From assembly GCA_938091985.1 (NCBI GenBank), contig CALKOE010000463.1, forward strand, positions 1 to 16,857: a stretch of 16,857 nt of DNA. The letters run 5' to 3'. The DNA comes from an uncultured Acidimicrobiales bacterium. Its GTDB lineage: Bacteria; Actinomycetota; Acidimicrobiia; Acidimicrobiales; Aldehydirespiratoraceae. A program made the position numbers and the translations under genes. Below the pieces are notes generated by a model that ran no database searches, was not told the DNA's origin, and was given only the letters and a program-made list of their open reading frames with translations. Every line of letters begins with the position of its first letter. The stretch's first letter is position 1. This document shows, piece after piece, positions 1 to 6,683 of this stretch.

Positions 1-1
1 G

Positions 2-127
2 AAGGTCGGAGGCAGGCGACAGCTAACGATTCCTCCGGATCTCGGCTACGGCCAGTTCGGAGCCGGAGGCGTGATCGGCCCGAACGAGACACTCATCTTC
101 GTCGTCGATCTCCGTCGCGTGGGCTGA
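2..127 (+). CDS. FKBP-type peptidyl-prolyl isomerase, C-terminal fragment
   Basis: The first codons of the window, read from base 2 to the TGA at 125-127, give 41 residues that end an FKBP domain. Visible are [10 protein letters not shown], then [14 protein letters not shown] and VVDLRRVG. The P-x-x-L-G-Y-G and G-V-I-x-P-N-x-T-L-x-F-x-V-x-L patterns are hallmarks of the FKBP fold's last strands and active-site loop. FKBPs catalyse cis-trans isomerisation of peptidyl-proline bonds. The usual second proline of VIPPN is Gly here. The N-terminus lies outside the window, so localisation (cytosolic or lipoprotein) cannot be judged. The P450 start follows 5 nt after the stop, so the two are probably co-transcribed. 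Confidence 0.88.
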   Translation, partial: KVGGRRQLTIPPDLGYGQFGAGGVIGPNETLIFVVDLRRVG

Positions 128-132
128 ACGCC

Positions 133-1332
133 ATGTCACACGCACTGCATCGCCCGGAGACCTATGTCGACGGCCCGCCTCACGACCTCTTCACCCGGCT
201 TCGCCAAGAAGAACCGGTCGTCTTCCAGGAAATGGACGGCGAGCCGGGCTATTGGGCGGTGCTTCGTCACGCCGATGTCGTGGACGTCGCCAAACACCCG
301 GAGATCTTCTCGGCCAGCGAGGGCGGGGTGGTGATCGAAGATCTCGATCCGGCTTCGCTCGAACAGATGCGAGACATGTTGCTGGCGATGGACCCGCCGC
401 GCCACACCGCCTATCGGCGCCCGATCGCACCGGAGTTCAAAGCCCGCGTGATCGCCGAGATGGAGGGCCGGATCCGCACGATCACCCGCGAGATCCTCGA
501 TCGGGCCGATGCCAAGGGCGGCGATCTCGAGTTCGTGCACGACGTGTGTGCCCACCTCCCCAGCCAAGTGGTCGGCGAGCTGATGGGGCTCCCCCGAGAA
601 GATTGGCCTGCGATTCACGCGATGGCCGAGCAGAACAGTGGAGGCCAAGACCCCGACATCGCCGAAGCCGCCGACCGCAGCAACTCGAGCATGGACATGG
701 CCATGTACGGCATCAACTTCGCGGCCACCCGGCGCGCCATGCCGGAACAAGGCGACCTGACCGATCTCCTTCTCGGTGGCGAGTTCGATGGATCGCAGAT
801 GACCGATCTCGACTTCGGCCGGTTCTTCGTGCAGCTCGTGACCGCCGGCAACGACACCACCCGCACGATGCTGTCCGGCGGTCTGCTCGCGCTCCTGCAA
901 CACCCGGAGCAGCTGGCTGCACTTCGGGCCGACAACTCACTGATCCCGTCGGCCGTGGAAGAGATCCTCCGCTGGGCCAACCCGCTCCACTACTTCCGGC
1001 GCACCGCCGTGGTCGACACCGAGTTGGGAGGCGCGTCGATCAGTGCTGGCGACAAGGTCGCAATGATCTACACCTCGGCGAACCGCGACGAAGACGTGTT
1101 CGACGATCCTCAGGCGTTCGACATCACCCGCAACCCCAATCATCACCTCTCGTTCGGAATCGCAACCCACTTCTGCCTCGGAGTCCATCTCGCCCGTCTC
1201 GAAGGCCGTGTGTTCTTCGAGGAGGTACTGAACCGCTGGGCGACGATCGAGCTGAACGGCACGCCGAGCCGCCAGCAGTCCAACCTCAACAACTCGCTGA
1301 AGTCGCTTCCGGTGAGTGTGAAGGCCACCTGA
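133..1332 (+). CDS. Cytochrome P450
   Basis: The 399-residue product has the usual length of a soluble bacterial P450. These haem monooxygenases insert oxygen into substrates using electrons from ferredoxin partners, none of which is encoded here. The I-helix oxygen-binding motif AGNDTT is at residues 238-243. The K-helix ExxR is E277-R280. The haem loop FGIATHFCLG is at 341-350, with the axial ligand Cys348. The loop departs from the FGxGxHxC consensus by Ala344 in place of Gly. The segments MDPPRH (about 86-91) and NPLHYFRRTA recall actinobacterial CYP125/CYP142/CYP124-type enzymes for steroids and branched lipids, but the substrate cannot be fixed from sequence. The ATG at 133 follows the FKBP stop by 5 nt with no good Shine-Dalgarno, suggesting translational coupling. 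The stop overlaps the next ATG by one base. Confidence 0.97.
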   Translation: MSHALHRPETYVDGPPHDLFTRLRQEEPVVFQEMDGEPGYWAVLRHADVVDVAKHPEIFSASEGGVVIEDLDPASLEQMRDMLLAMDPPRHTAYRRPIAPEFKARVIAEMEGRIRTITREILDRADAKGGDLEFVHDVCAHLPSQVVGELMGLPREDWPAIHAMAEQNSGGQDPDIAEAADRSNSSMDMAMYGINFAATRRAMPEQGDLTDLLLGGEFDGSQMTDLDFGRFFVQLVTAGNDTTRTMLSGGLLALLQHPEQLAALRADNSLIPSAVEEILRWANPLHYFRRTAVVDTELGGASISAGDKVAMIYTSANRDEDVFDDPQAFDITRNPNHHLSFGIATHFCLGVHLARLEGRVFFEEVLNRWATIELNGTPSRQQSNLNNSLKSLPVSVKAT

Positions 1333-1961
1333 TGACCGACACCCCGCCTGGTTACTACCCCGCGCAAGGCGACCCGCCCGGCACCGTCCGCTACTGGGAC
1401 GGCACCGAGTGGTTGTCGGAGGCAATACCCCCGCCGCCGGGATACGACCCGTCGAAGCGCCCCGGCGATGAACGATTCGCCACGGTCGGCGTTCGGATCG
1501 GCGCCGCATTGCTCGATGGGTTGGTCGGCATGCTCCTGATGCTCCCCGTCCTCATCCCCTACCTCGCCGACGTGTTCGACGACATCGATGCCGGCGGCGA
1601 CGGAACCAACGTCGAAGTCCCCGCAAGCTTCTTGGCCGGCAGCATCGTCATCGGCATCGCCTGGCTCCTGATGGTCGCGTTCGTCGGTGCCACACCGGGC
1701 AAGCTCATGCTCGGACTCCGCATCACGACCGCCGACGGCGCAACCACGCCACCAGGCATGGGACCGGCGGTGCTTCGAGCCCTGCCGAGCCTCGCCGGGC
1801 TGATCCCCATCATCGGACAGCTGATCCCGGTCGGGTTCGCAGTCGCGAGCCTTGTCTGGGTGAGTCGTGATCCGGAGCGGCGCAGTGCCTACGACCGAAT
1901 CGCAAACACCCGGGTGGTACGCAAGTCGTACCTCACCACCGCCCCAGGGCAAACCGACTAG
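1332..1961 (+). CDS. DUF2510 and RDD domain membrane protein
   Basis: The 209-residue protein starts with a DUF2510-type module (residues 7-37, [21 protein letters not shown]), a short actinobacterial motif often fused to membrane proteins. An RDD domain follows. The RDD signature is visible as R55...D62 in the first helix (about 52-78), [13 protein letters not shown] (119-131) after a second helix (100-118), and a third hydrophobic stretch (about 145-175) ending in [16 protein letters not shown] proteins are polytopic inner-membrane proteins; some act in ion transport, but most have no known role. The ATG at 1332 overlaps the P450 TGA in a TGATGA arrangement, so it is probably translated with the P450. 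The TAG stop (1959-1961) lies within CTAG and overlaps the stop of convergent typA. Confidence 0.93.
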   Translation: MTDTPPGYYPAQGDPPGTVRYWDGTEWLSEAIPPPPGYDPSKRPGDERFATVGVRIGAALLDGLVGMLLMLPVLIPYLADVFDDIDAGGDGTNVEVPASFLAGSIVIGIAWLLMVAFVGATPGKLMLGLRITTADGATTPPGMGPAVLRALPSLAGLIPIIGQLIPVGFAVASLVWVSRDPERRSAYDRIANTRVVRKSYLTTAPGQTD

Positions 1962-3817
1962 CTGTCGCGGGGCGCCTTCATCTTCTTGACGATGCGCGCC
2001 CGATCACCTGCGTCGAGCACGGTCTTGCGCATCCGAACGTTGGTCGGCGTGACCTCGACACACTCGTCGTCGGCAATCGTCTCGAGCGCCTGTTCGAGTG
2101 AGAACAACTTCGGCGGCGTGAGCCGGATCGTGTCGTCGCTCGACTGAGTGCGGATGTTCGTCTGCTTCTTCTCGCGGCAGATGTTGACGTCCATGTCTTC
2201 GGCTCGCGGGTTTTCGCCCACGATCATGCCTTCGTAGACCTTCACACCAGGACCGATGTAGAGCGCCGAGCGCTCCTGGATCGCCGCGATCGCGTAGCCG
2301 GTGGTGTCGCCGGTGCGGTCGGCGACCACGCTGCCCTTGGTGCGGTGACGGATCTCGCCCGCCCACGGGACATAGCCGTCGAAGATGTGGTGCAGCAGGC
2401 CGGTGCCGCGGGTCTCGGTGAGGAACTCGGTACGGAAGCCGATCAGCGCACGAGCGGGGACGACATAGTCGAGCCGCACCCAACCGGTGCCGTGGTTGGT
2501 CATGTCGGACATCTTCGCCTTGCGCTCGCCAAGCAGCTGCGTGACGGAGCCCACATGCTCTTCGGGAACGTCGATCGTGAGGCGTTCGGTCGGTTCGTGA
2601 ACCGTGCCGTCGATCTCCTTGGTGAGCACCGCCGGCTTCCCGACCGAGAGCTCGAAGCCCTCTCGACGCATCGTCTCCACGAGGATGGCGAGTTGGAGTT
2701 CGCCTCGCCCCTGCACTTCCCACGTGTCGGACCGCTCGGTGGTGAGCACGCGGATCGAGACGTTGCCGATGAGCTCGGAGTCGAGGCGGGCCTTGATCTG
2801 ACGCGCCGTGAGCTTCGAACCGTCGGTGCCCGCCAGCGGCGAGGTGTTGACACCGAGGGTCATCGAGAGCGTGGGCTCATCCACGGTGATCGCCGGGAAC
2901 GGGCGTGGATCTTCAGGGTCGGCCAGGGTCTCGCCGATGGTGACGTCTTCGATGCCCGCCACGCCGATGAGTTCGCCCGGCCCCGCTTCATCGACCTCGA
3001 CCCGATCGAGGGCCTCGGTGACGGTGAGCGTGCCGACACGGGCGTTGGCGATGGTGCCGTCTTCGCGACACCAAGCAATCGCCTGACCCTTGCGAATCAC
3101 GCCGTGCTCGACCCGGCAGACGGCGATACGGCCGACGTAGGGAGACGAGTCGAGGTTGGTGACCCAGGCCCGCATCGGGTGGGCAGGATCGTGCAACGGG
3201 GCGGGAACGGTGTTGAGCAACACATCGAACAGCGGCTGCATGTCGGTGCCGGGCACCGCCGGGTCGAGCGTGGCCTGTCCCTCACGCGCCACCGTGTAGA
3301 CGATGGGGAATTCGATCTGTTCTTCGTCGGCGCCGAGATCGAGGAACAATTCGTAGACCTCGTCGACAACATCAGAAATGCGGGCGTCGGGCCGATCGAT
3401 CTTGTTGATGACCAAAACCACCGGGAGCCGGCGCGCCAGCGCCTTGCGCAGCACGAACCGTGTCTGCGGCAGCGGCCCCTCGGACGCGTCGACCAGCAGC
3501 ACGACGGCATCGACCATCGTGAGCGCACGCTCGACCTCGCCGCCGAAGTCCGCGTGGCCCGGCGTGTCGACGATGTTGATCTTCACGTCGCCGAAACGGA
3601 TGGCGGTGTTCTTGGCGAGAATGGTGATGCCCTTCTCGCGCTCGAGGTCCATCGAGTCCATCACCCGGTCGGTGAGCGCTGCTCCCTCGCGAAAGGCGCC
3701 GGCCTGGCGGAGGAGGGCATCGACGAGGGTCGTTTTGCCATGGTCGACGTGGGCGATCATGGCAACGTTGCGAAGCGATTCGACTCGCTGCAACGAGGAC
3801 GTGGGGGTGGTGTTCAC
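1958..3817 (-). CDS. typA: Ribosome-associated GTPase TypA/BipA
   Basis: TypA is a translational GTPase related to EF-G and LepA that binds the ribosome and helps 50S assembly and growth under stress or cold. The 619-residue product fits the family (about 600-630). The G1 loop AHVDHGKTT is at residues 22-30. EKGITI, DTPGH and NKID mark G2, G3 and G4. The TypA-specific C-terminal part is present ([52 protein letters not shown]). The reading frame stays open upstream, but the extra residues are low-complexity and unlike the family, so I choose the GTG at 3817 ([29 protein letters not shown]). A TACCCT box 7 nt before this GTG supports the choice and suggests a leaderless message. The gene is convergent with the RDD gene, sharing CTAG at 1958-1961. 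Confidence 0.97.
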   Translation of the reverse strand: MNTTPTSSLQRVESLRNVAMIAHVDHGKTTLVDALLRQAGAFREGAALTDRVMDSMDLEREKGITILAKNTAIRFGDVKINIVDTPGHADFGGEVERALTMVDAVVLLVDASEGPLPQTRFVLRKALARRLPVVLVINKIDRPDARISDVVDEVYELFLDLGADEEQIEFPIVYTVAREGQATLDPAVPGTDMQPLFDVLLNTVPAPLHDPAHPMRAWVTNLDSSPYVGRIAVCRVEHGVIRKGQAIAWCREDGTIANARVGTLTVTEALDRVEVDEAGPGELIGVAGIEDVTIGETLADPEDPRPFPAITVDEPTLSMTLGVNTSPLAGTDGSKLTARQIKARLDSELIGNVSIRVLTTERSDTWEVQGRGELQLAILVETMRREGFELSVGKPAVLTKEIDGTVHEPTERLTIDVPEEHVGSVTQLLGERKAKMSDMTNHGTGWVRLDYVVPARALIGFRTEFLTETRGTGLLHHIFDGYVPWAGEIRHRTKGSVVADRTGDTTGYAIAAIQERSALYIGPGVKVYEGMIVGENPRAEDMDVNICREKKQTNIRTQSSDDTIRLTPPKLFSLEQALETIADDECVEVTPTNVRMRKTVLDAGDRARIVKKMKAPRDS

Positions 3818-3824
3818 CGACGGA

Positions 3825-3830
3825 AGGGTA
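3825..3830 (-). promoter_or_regulatory. Possible -10 box for leaderless typA
   Basis: On the minus strand TACCCT is followed by 7 nt and then the GTG start of typA. TANNNT placed 6-8 nt before the start is the usual -10 arrangement of leaderless actinobacterial genes. No convincing -35 is seen, which is common in this group. The same pattern recurs at several genes in this window. Confidence 0.4.
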
Positions 3831-3863
3831 CCGACACATAGGTTGGTCGAGGTGCGGTGACCC

Positions 3864-4061
3864 CTGCGCTGGAGCGTGACTCTCGTCCTGCTCGCGCTCT
3901 TCGCATCGGCCTGTGCCGACCTCTCAGCCGACGAACGAGCCCTGCTCGACCGGGCCGATGCCGAACGAAGCGCCGAGTTCGACGCCGCGAATCGAGACGA
4001 TGCCGACCTGGCGTCCTTCAACAGCGCCGCCAACGCGCAGGATCTCAGCGACCTCGCCTGA
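3864..4061 (+). CDS. Small putative lipoprotein
   Basis: This short frame encodes a hydrophobic stretch ([13 protein letters not shown]) ending in a lipobox-like ASA-Cys, followed by an acidic, Ala/Asp-rich helix-forming tail rich in [14 protein letters not shown] segments. The tail has strongly G/C-biased third positions, as in its neighbours, which argues for real coding. The start is uncertain. An in-frame TGA at 3858-3860 limits it to between 3861 and the GTG at 3876. CTG at 3864 gives a better signal peptide (M)RWSVTLVLL with a positive charge (65 residues); GTG 3876 would give 61 residues without one. The gene is divergent from typA. I do not recognise a family, and function is unknown beyond probable export and lipid anchoring. 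Confidence 0.45.
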   Translation: MRWSVTLVLLALFASACADLSADERALLDRADAERSAEFDAANRDDADLASFNSAANAQDLSDLA

Positions 4062-4397
4062 CTGGGCGACGAACAGTCCAAGAGCACGGTTCGTCCTGCG
4101 GCACTCGTCTCGCCCAGACCGTCATGAGCGACGTGCCCCAGGGCGATCGGTCGATCGTGCTCTCGGGTTCATATCCCGCCGGGCGTCTTGCTGTCTTCGC
4201 CAGGGGCGCAAGCCCTTCAGGCGCAGCACGAGAACAGTTGAAAGGATCGCACCGTGAAATCGTGCAGCTCTGCCTCGTACCGCGTCCGGGTGGTGGGCAC
4301 TATGCGGTGCCCTTGCGACGCCGCCCCTTCGCGGGAATTCAACCGAGTCTCTGCCGAACAGGCGGGGGCTTCGGCCGTTTTGTGCGAGATTCTTCTC
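4062..4397. other. 336-bp non-coding stretch upstream of bpa with small inverted repeats
   Basis: No reading frame here shows the third-position bias of real genes. The stretch contains several small symmetric elements. CGATCG-GT-CGATCG is at 4144-4157. A 6-bp stem closing a GCAA (GNRA) loop is at 4202-4217. GGGCAC-N6-GTGCCC is at 4295-4312. A short GGC-TTCG-GCC stem followed by TTTT is at 4367-4381, 16 nt before the bpa ATG. It may hold the bpa promoter and a structured 5' leader. I found no -35/-10 pair that I would defend. Confidence 0.5.
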
Positions 4398-4898
4398 ATG
4401 ACGGATACCCCCGACACCACTCCTGAGCCGGTTCTCCCTGAGCCAGCACACTCTGAGCCAGCACACTCTGAGCCAGCAGTGTCCGACCCGGCGAAGCTGA
4501 TCCGGCTCGGCACAATGCTCCAGACACTGATGGTCGAGGTGCGCAACGCCGACACCGACGAGGACAGTCGTCGCCTTCTCGCCCGAATCCACAACGAGAC
4601 CATGGAAGAACTCGGCACGATCCTGTCGACCGACCTCATGGCCGAGCTGTCGGAGTTCACCGGCTGCTGCGACGCCGATGGTGTCCCGACGGAAGCCGAG
4701 ATCAAGGTCGCGCAGGCGCAGCTGGTCGGCTGGTTGCAGGGCCTGCTGCAAGGACTACAGGCGTCGATGGCCGCCCAGCAGGCGCTTGCGGCTCGACAGT
4801 TCCAACAGCTCGGCGGGCCCTCCGGTGGAGCGCCGGGTCCTGCCGGTCCGGGACCCGCTGAGCCTCGTCTCCCCAACCAAACCGGGACCTATCTCTGA
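4398..4898 (+). CDS. bpa: Bacterial proteasome activator Bpa/PafE
   Basis: Bpa (DUF2587, Mycobacterium Rv3780) forms dodecameric rings that open the 20S proteasome gate without ATP and feed it unstructured proteins. The 166-residue product matches the family across its helical core: KLIRLGTMLQTLMVEVRNA, then RRLLARIHNETMEEL, LSTDLMAELSEF, and VPTEAEIKVAQAQLVGWLQGLLQGLQ. A Gly/Pro-rich tail ends in GTYL, the proteasome-docking C-terminus, which is GQYL in the mycobacterial protein. The N-terminal region carries a Pro/Glu-rich tract, EPAHSEPAHSEPAVS. I start at ATG 4398 (MTDTPDTTPEP); the frame is open upstream, but the extra 48 residues are Cys/Arg-rich and not family-like. Pup-proteasome genes are not in this window. 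The stop is 12 nt from the stop of the convergent SDR. Confidence 0.95.
   Translation: MTDTPDTTPEPVLPEPAHSEPAHSEPAVSDPAKLIRLGTMLQTLMVEVRNADTDEDSRRLLARIHNETMEELGTILSTDLMAELSEFTGCCDADGVPTEAEIKVAQAQLVGWLQGLLQGLQASMAAQQALAARQFQQLGGPSGGAPGPAGPGPAEPRLPNQTGTYL
4438..4479 (+). repeat. 15-bp tandem repeat inside bpa, about 2.8 copies
   Basis: The unit CTGAGCCAGCACACT is repeated at 4438-4452 and 4453-4467, with a partial copy from 4468. It encodes the EPAHS-EPAHS-EPAVS stretch in the disordered N-terminus of Bpa. Near-identity at the DNA level implies recent slippage expansion. Confidence 0.9.
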
Positions 4899-4910
4899 CT
4901 CACGCTCCGC

Positions 4911-5705
4911 TCACTTGGCGATTGTCGAAAGCCCACCGCCGACCGGAATCACCGCTCCGGTCACGTAGGACGCGGCAGCCGACGCCAGGTAGATCGCGAC
5001 GCCCGCCATGTCGTCGGGCACACCAATGCGCCCAAGCGGCACATCGCCGGCCAGCCCCGCACGCACCCGAGGGTCGTCCAGCGCAAACGCCATCATCTGC
5101 GAGTCGAACGGACCGGGGGCGATTGCATTGGCGGTGATGCGATCAGAGGCGAGTTCCTTCGCCAGGTGCTTCGTCAACATGTGGACGGCGGCCTTCGAGG
5201 ACGAGTACGAGAACGTGTCCATCTCAGGCGGGGTGAGACCGTTGACCGACCCGGTGTTGATGATCCGAGACGGGCGCGCCTCGGTTGCCGCAGCGCGCAG
5301 GAGCGGCAGCAGTTTCTGAGTGAGGAAGAACACTCCGCGCACATTGACGTTCATGACCTTGTCCCACCCTTGGGTGGAGAAGTCATCGATCGGTTCGCCC
5401 CAGGATGCGCCGGCGTTGTTCACGAGAATGTCGAGGCTGTCCCAGCGCTCCTCGACCGCAGCCGCGAGGTGGGCAATTCCTTCGTCGGTCGAGAGGTCCG
5501 ACGGCACCGCGATCACCCTGCCCTTCGCTGACATCTCGTCGGCTGCGGCGGTCACCTGGTCGACCTTGCGAGCCGTGATGATCACCTCGCATCCAGCATC
5601 GAGCAGGCCCTCGGCGATCATCCGACCGATGCCGCGACTTCCTCCGGTGACGACGGCGCGCCGGCCCTCGAGACCGAAGAGCGAAGTGAGGCGGTTGACG
5701 TCCAT
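4911..5705 (-). CDS. RhlG-like short-chain dehydrogenase/reductase
   Basis: The 264-residue protein is a classical SDR, a soluble NAD(P)H-dependent oxidoreductase. The Rossmann motif TGGSRGIG is at 20-27, NNAG at 96-99, and the catalytic set is Asn121, Ser153, Tyr167 and Lys171 (YSSSK). Arg46 after the second strand favours NADPH. GIGRMIAEGLLDAG, NNAGASWG and GWDKVMNVNV resemble RhlG-type 3-oxoacyl reductases, so a beta-ketoacyl or related carbonyl substrate is plausible but unproven. The start is ATG 5705. AGGAG (5714-5718 on the minus strand) sits 8 nt upstream, which rejects the longer open frame. The gene is divergent from the dienelactone hydrolase across 68 bp and convergent with bpa. 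Confidence 0.95.
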   Translation of the reverse strand: MDVNRLTSLFGLEGRRAVVTGGSRGIGRMIAEGLLDAGCEVIITARKVDQVTAAADEMSAKGRVIAVPSDLSTDEGIAHLAAAVEERWDSLDILVNNAGASWGEPIDDFSTQGWDKVMNVNVRGVFFLTQKLLPLLRAAATEARPSRIINTGSVNGLTPPEMDTFSYSSSKAAVHMLTKHLAKELASDRITANAIAPGPFDSQMMAFALDDPRVRAGLAGDVPLGRIGVPDDMAGVAIYLASAAASYVTGAVIPVGGGLSTIAK

Positions 5706-5760
5706 TGCGGCTTCTCCTGGGTGAGCGGGCCGCCAATTCTGCCGCACCGGCTTGTTCGCT

Positions 5761-5766
5761 TACGAT
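5761..5766 (+). promoter_or_regulatory. Possible -10 box for leaderless dienelactone hydrolase gene
   Basis: TACGAT lies 7 nt before the ATG at 5774 in the 68-bp divergent region. This matches TANNNT at the distance expected if transcription begins at the start codon. The gene has no Shine-Dalgarno, which agrees. No clear -35 is visible. Confidence 0.45.
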
Positions 5767-5773
5767 TCGGCCC

Positions 5774-6481
5774 ATGCCCACCTCCTCCGACATCACGATT
5801 CCAAGCCCCGCCGGCGACATTCCGGCATTGCTCTGTGTTCCCGACTCCGGGACTGGTCCTGGCGTCGTGCTCGTACAGGAGATCTTCGGCGTGAACGGCT
5901 ACATCCGAGATGTCGCGGAGCGTCTGGCCAACGAGGGATACGTCGTCGCCGCTCCCCACATGTATTGGCGCATCGAGGCCGACTTCGCCATCGAAGCCAC
6001 CGGCCCCGACGACTTGCCCACGGCGTTCGAGGTGGCCGGCCAGCACGATCCCGCCGACGGCGTTGCCGATGTCGGTGCCGCCTTGACCCATCTCGCGCAG
6101 CGTCCTGAGGTCGACGGCGCGGTCGCTGTGATGGGCTTCTGCTTCGGCGGGTCGATGACCTATCTCGCAGCGGCGACTCACGAGTCGGCCTGTGCTGTCT
6201 CGTATTACGGCTCGATGATCGGCGGCAACCTCGACAAGGCCGCCGCCATCACTTGTCCGATCCAGTTTCATTTCGGCAGCGACGATGCGTTCCTGCCCAA
6301 CGACGACGTCGAAGGGCTGCGGTCGGCAACCGACGGCATGGGCAACGTGGAGATCCACGTTGCCCAGGGAGCAGGCCACGCGTTCGACAACCATCGCAAC
6401 CCGATGTTCTCGAACCCGGATGCAGCGACCGCCGCATGGGCGAAGACCTCTGCCTTCCTCGCCGCCAACCTGAAGGGCTGA
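5774..6481 (+). CDS. Dienelactone hydrolase family protein
   Basis: The 235-residue alpha/beta-hydrolase has a Cys nucleophile. The triad is Cys123 (GFCFGG), Asp171 (GSDDAFLP) and His202 (GAGHAF), with Glu36 in the QEIFG motif. These are the same residue numbers as in the classical Pseudomonas carboxymethylenebutenolidase (DLH), so the whole fold is probably collinear. Family members hydrolyse dienelactones in chloroaromatic degradation, but many actinobacterial paralogues have other ester or lactone substrates. The frame is open upstream; ATG 5774 is chosen from the family N-terminus and the TACGAT box. The gene is divergent from the SDR. Its TGA is one arm of a palindrome whose other arm ends the methyltransferase remnant. 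Confidence 0.95.
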   Translation: MPTSSDITIPSPAGDIPALLCVPDSGTGPGVVLVQEIFGVNGYIRDVAERLANEGYVVAAPHMYWRIEADFAIEATGPDDLPTAFEVAGQHDPADGVADVGAALTHLAQRPEVDGAVAVMGFCFGGSMTYLAAATHESACAVSYYGSMIGGNLDKAAAITCPIQFHFGSDDAFLPNDDVEGLRSATDGMGNVEIHVAQGAGHAFDNHRNPMFSNPDAATAAWAKTSAFLAANLKG

Positions 6482-6489
6482 CTCAGCCC
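6475..6489. repeat. 15-bp palindrome joining two convergent stop codons
   Basis: GGGCTGA-C-TCAGCCC is perfectly symmetric about base 6482. The left arm carries the last codons of the dienelactone hydrolase (GGC TGA) and the right arm the end of the opposite-strand remnant (GGC TGA). It could act as a weak bidirectional terminator or mark a deletion junction. Confidence 0.6.
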
Positions 6490-6683
6490 GGGCGGCGCAG
6501 CCGGCATTGCGGATGGAAGACATCGAGGCCATCGAGCGGTCCGAGGTCGTCCCACTCGAATGGCTCGAGACCACCGCCACCCGACCGTTAGAAGAGCGAC
6601 ACCTCGTCGATCGGTGCCCGCTCGTCCCACCACGCAAGGTTGAGGGCTCGCCATTCGCTCGGGTCGTGCGTGTCAGAGGCCAT
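6483..6683 (-). pseudogene. Remnant of a class I SAM methyltransferase-like gene
   Basis: Read on the minus strand from ATG 6683, the frame gives MASDTHDPSEWRALNLAWWD, then ERAPIDEVSLF and a TAA at 6588-6590. It continues in the same frame after the stop with LEPFEWDDLGPLDGLDVFHP and QC, then RLRRPG and TGA at 6483-6485. The pieces match the N-terminus of a common actinobacterial methyltransferase family: N-R-x-x-W-D-E-R-x-P-I-H, then LxPFExDELG and a first Rossmann strand ending LHLQCHxGxDT. Here an in-frame stop interrupts it, a few residues after F31 appear lost, and everything past the HxQC motif (most of the cofactor and substrate domain) is missing. The ATG overlaps the dehalogenase stop by 11 nt, so an intact version was probably its coupled operon partner. 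Confidence 0.65.

Noticed and set aside
252-1331. Long plus-strand extension upstream of the DUF2510/RDD start
   Set aside because: It lies in another frame inside the P450 and is Arg-rich. The DUF2510 motif begins right after ATG 1332.
2345-3841. 498-codon open frame on the plus strand opposite typA
   Set aside because: It is antisense to an unmistakable TypA and composed of Arg/Asp/Val/Gly-rich sequence with no family motif, as expected from high third-position G/C.
4162-4180. tRNA T-arm-like sequence (CGGGTTCATATCCCG)
   Set aside because: The invariant A58 is missing, one arm pair fails, and no acceptor, D-arm or anticodon stem is found around it.
4254-4397. 48-residue N-terminal extension of Bpa from ATG 4254
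   Set aside because: It is Cys/Arg/Ser-rich, lacks codon bias and is absent from the family; ATG 4398 gives a normal length.
4124-4426. Possible 100-codon gene starting at ATG 4124
   Set aside because: Third positions show no clear G/C bias, it overlaps the bpa start in another frame and matches no family.
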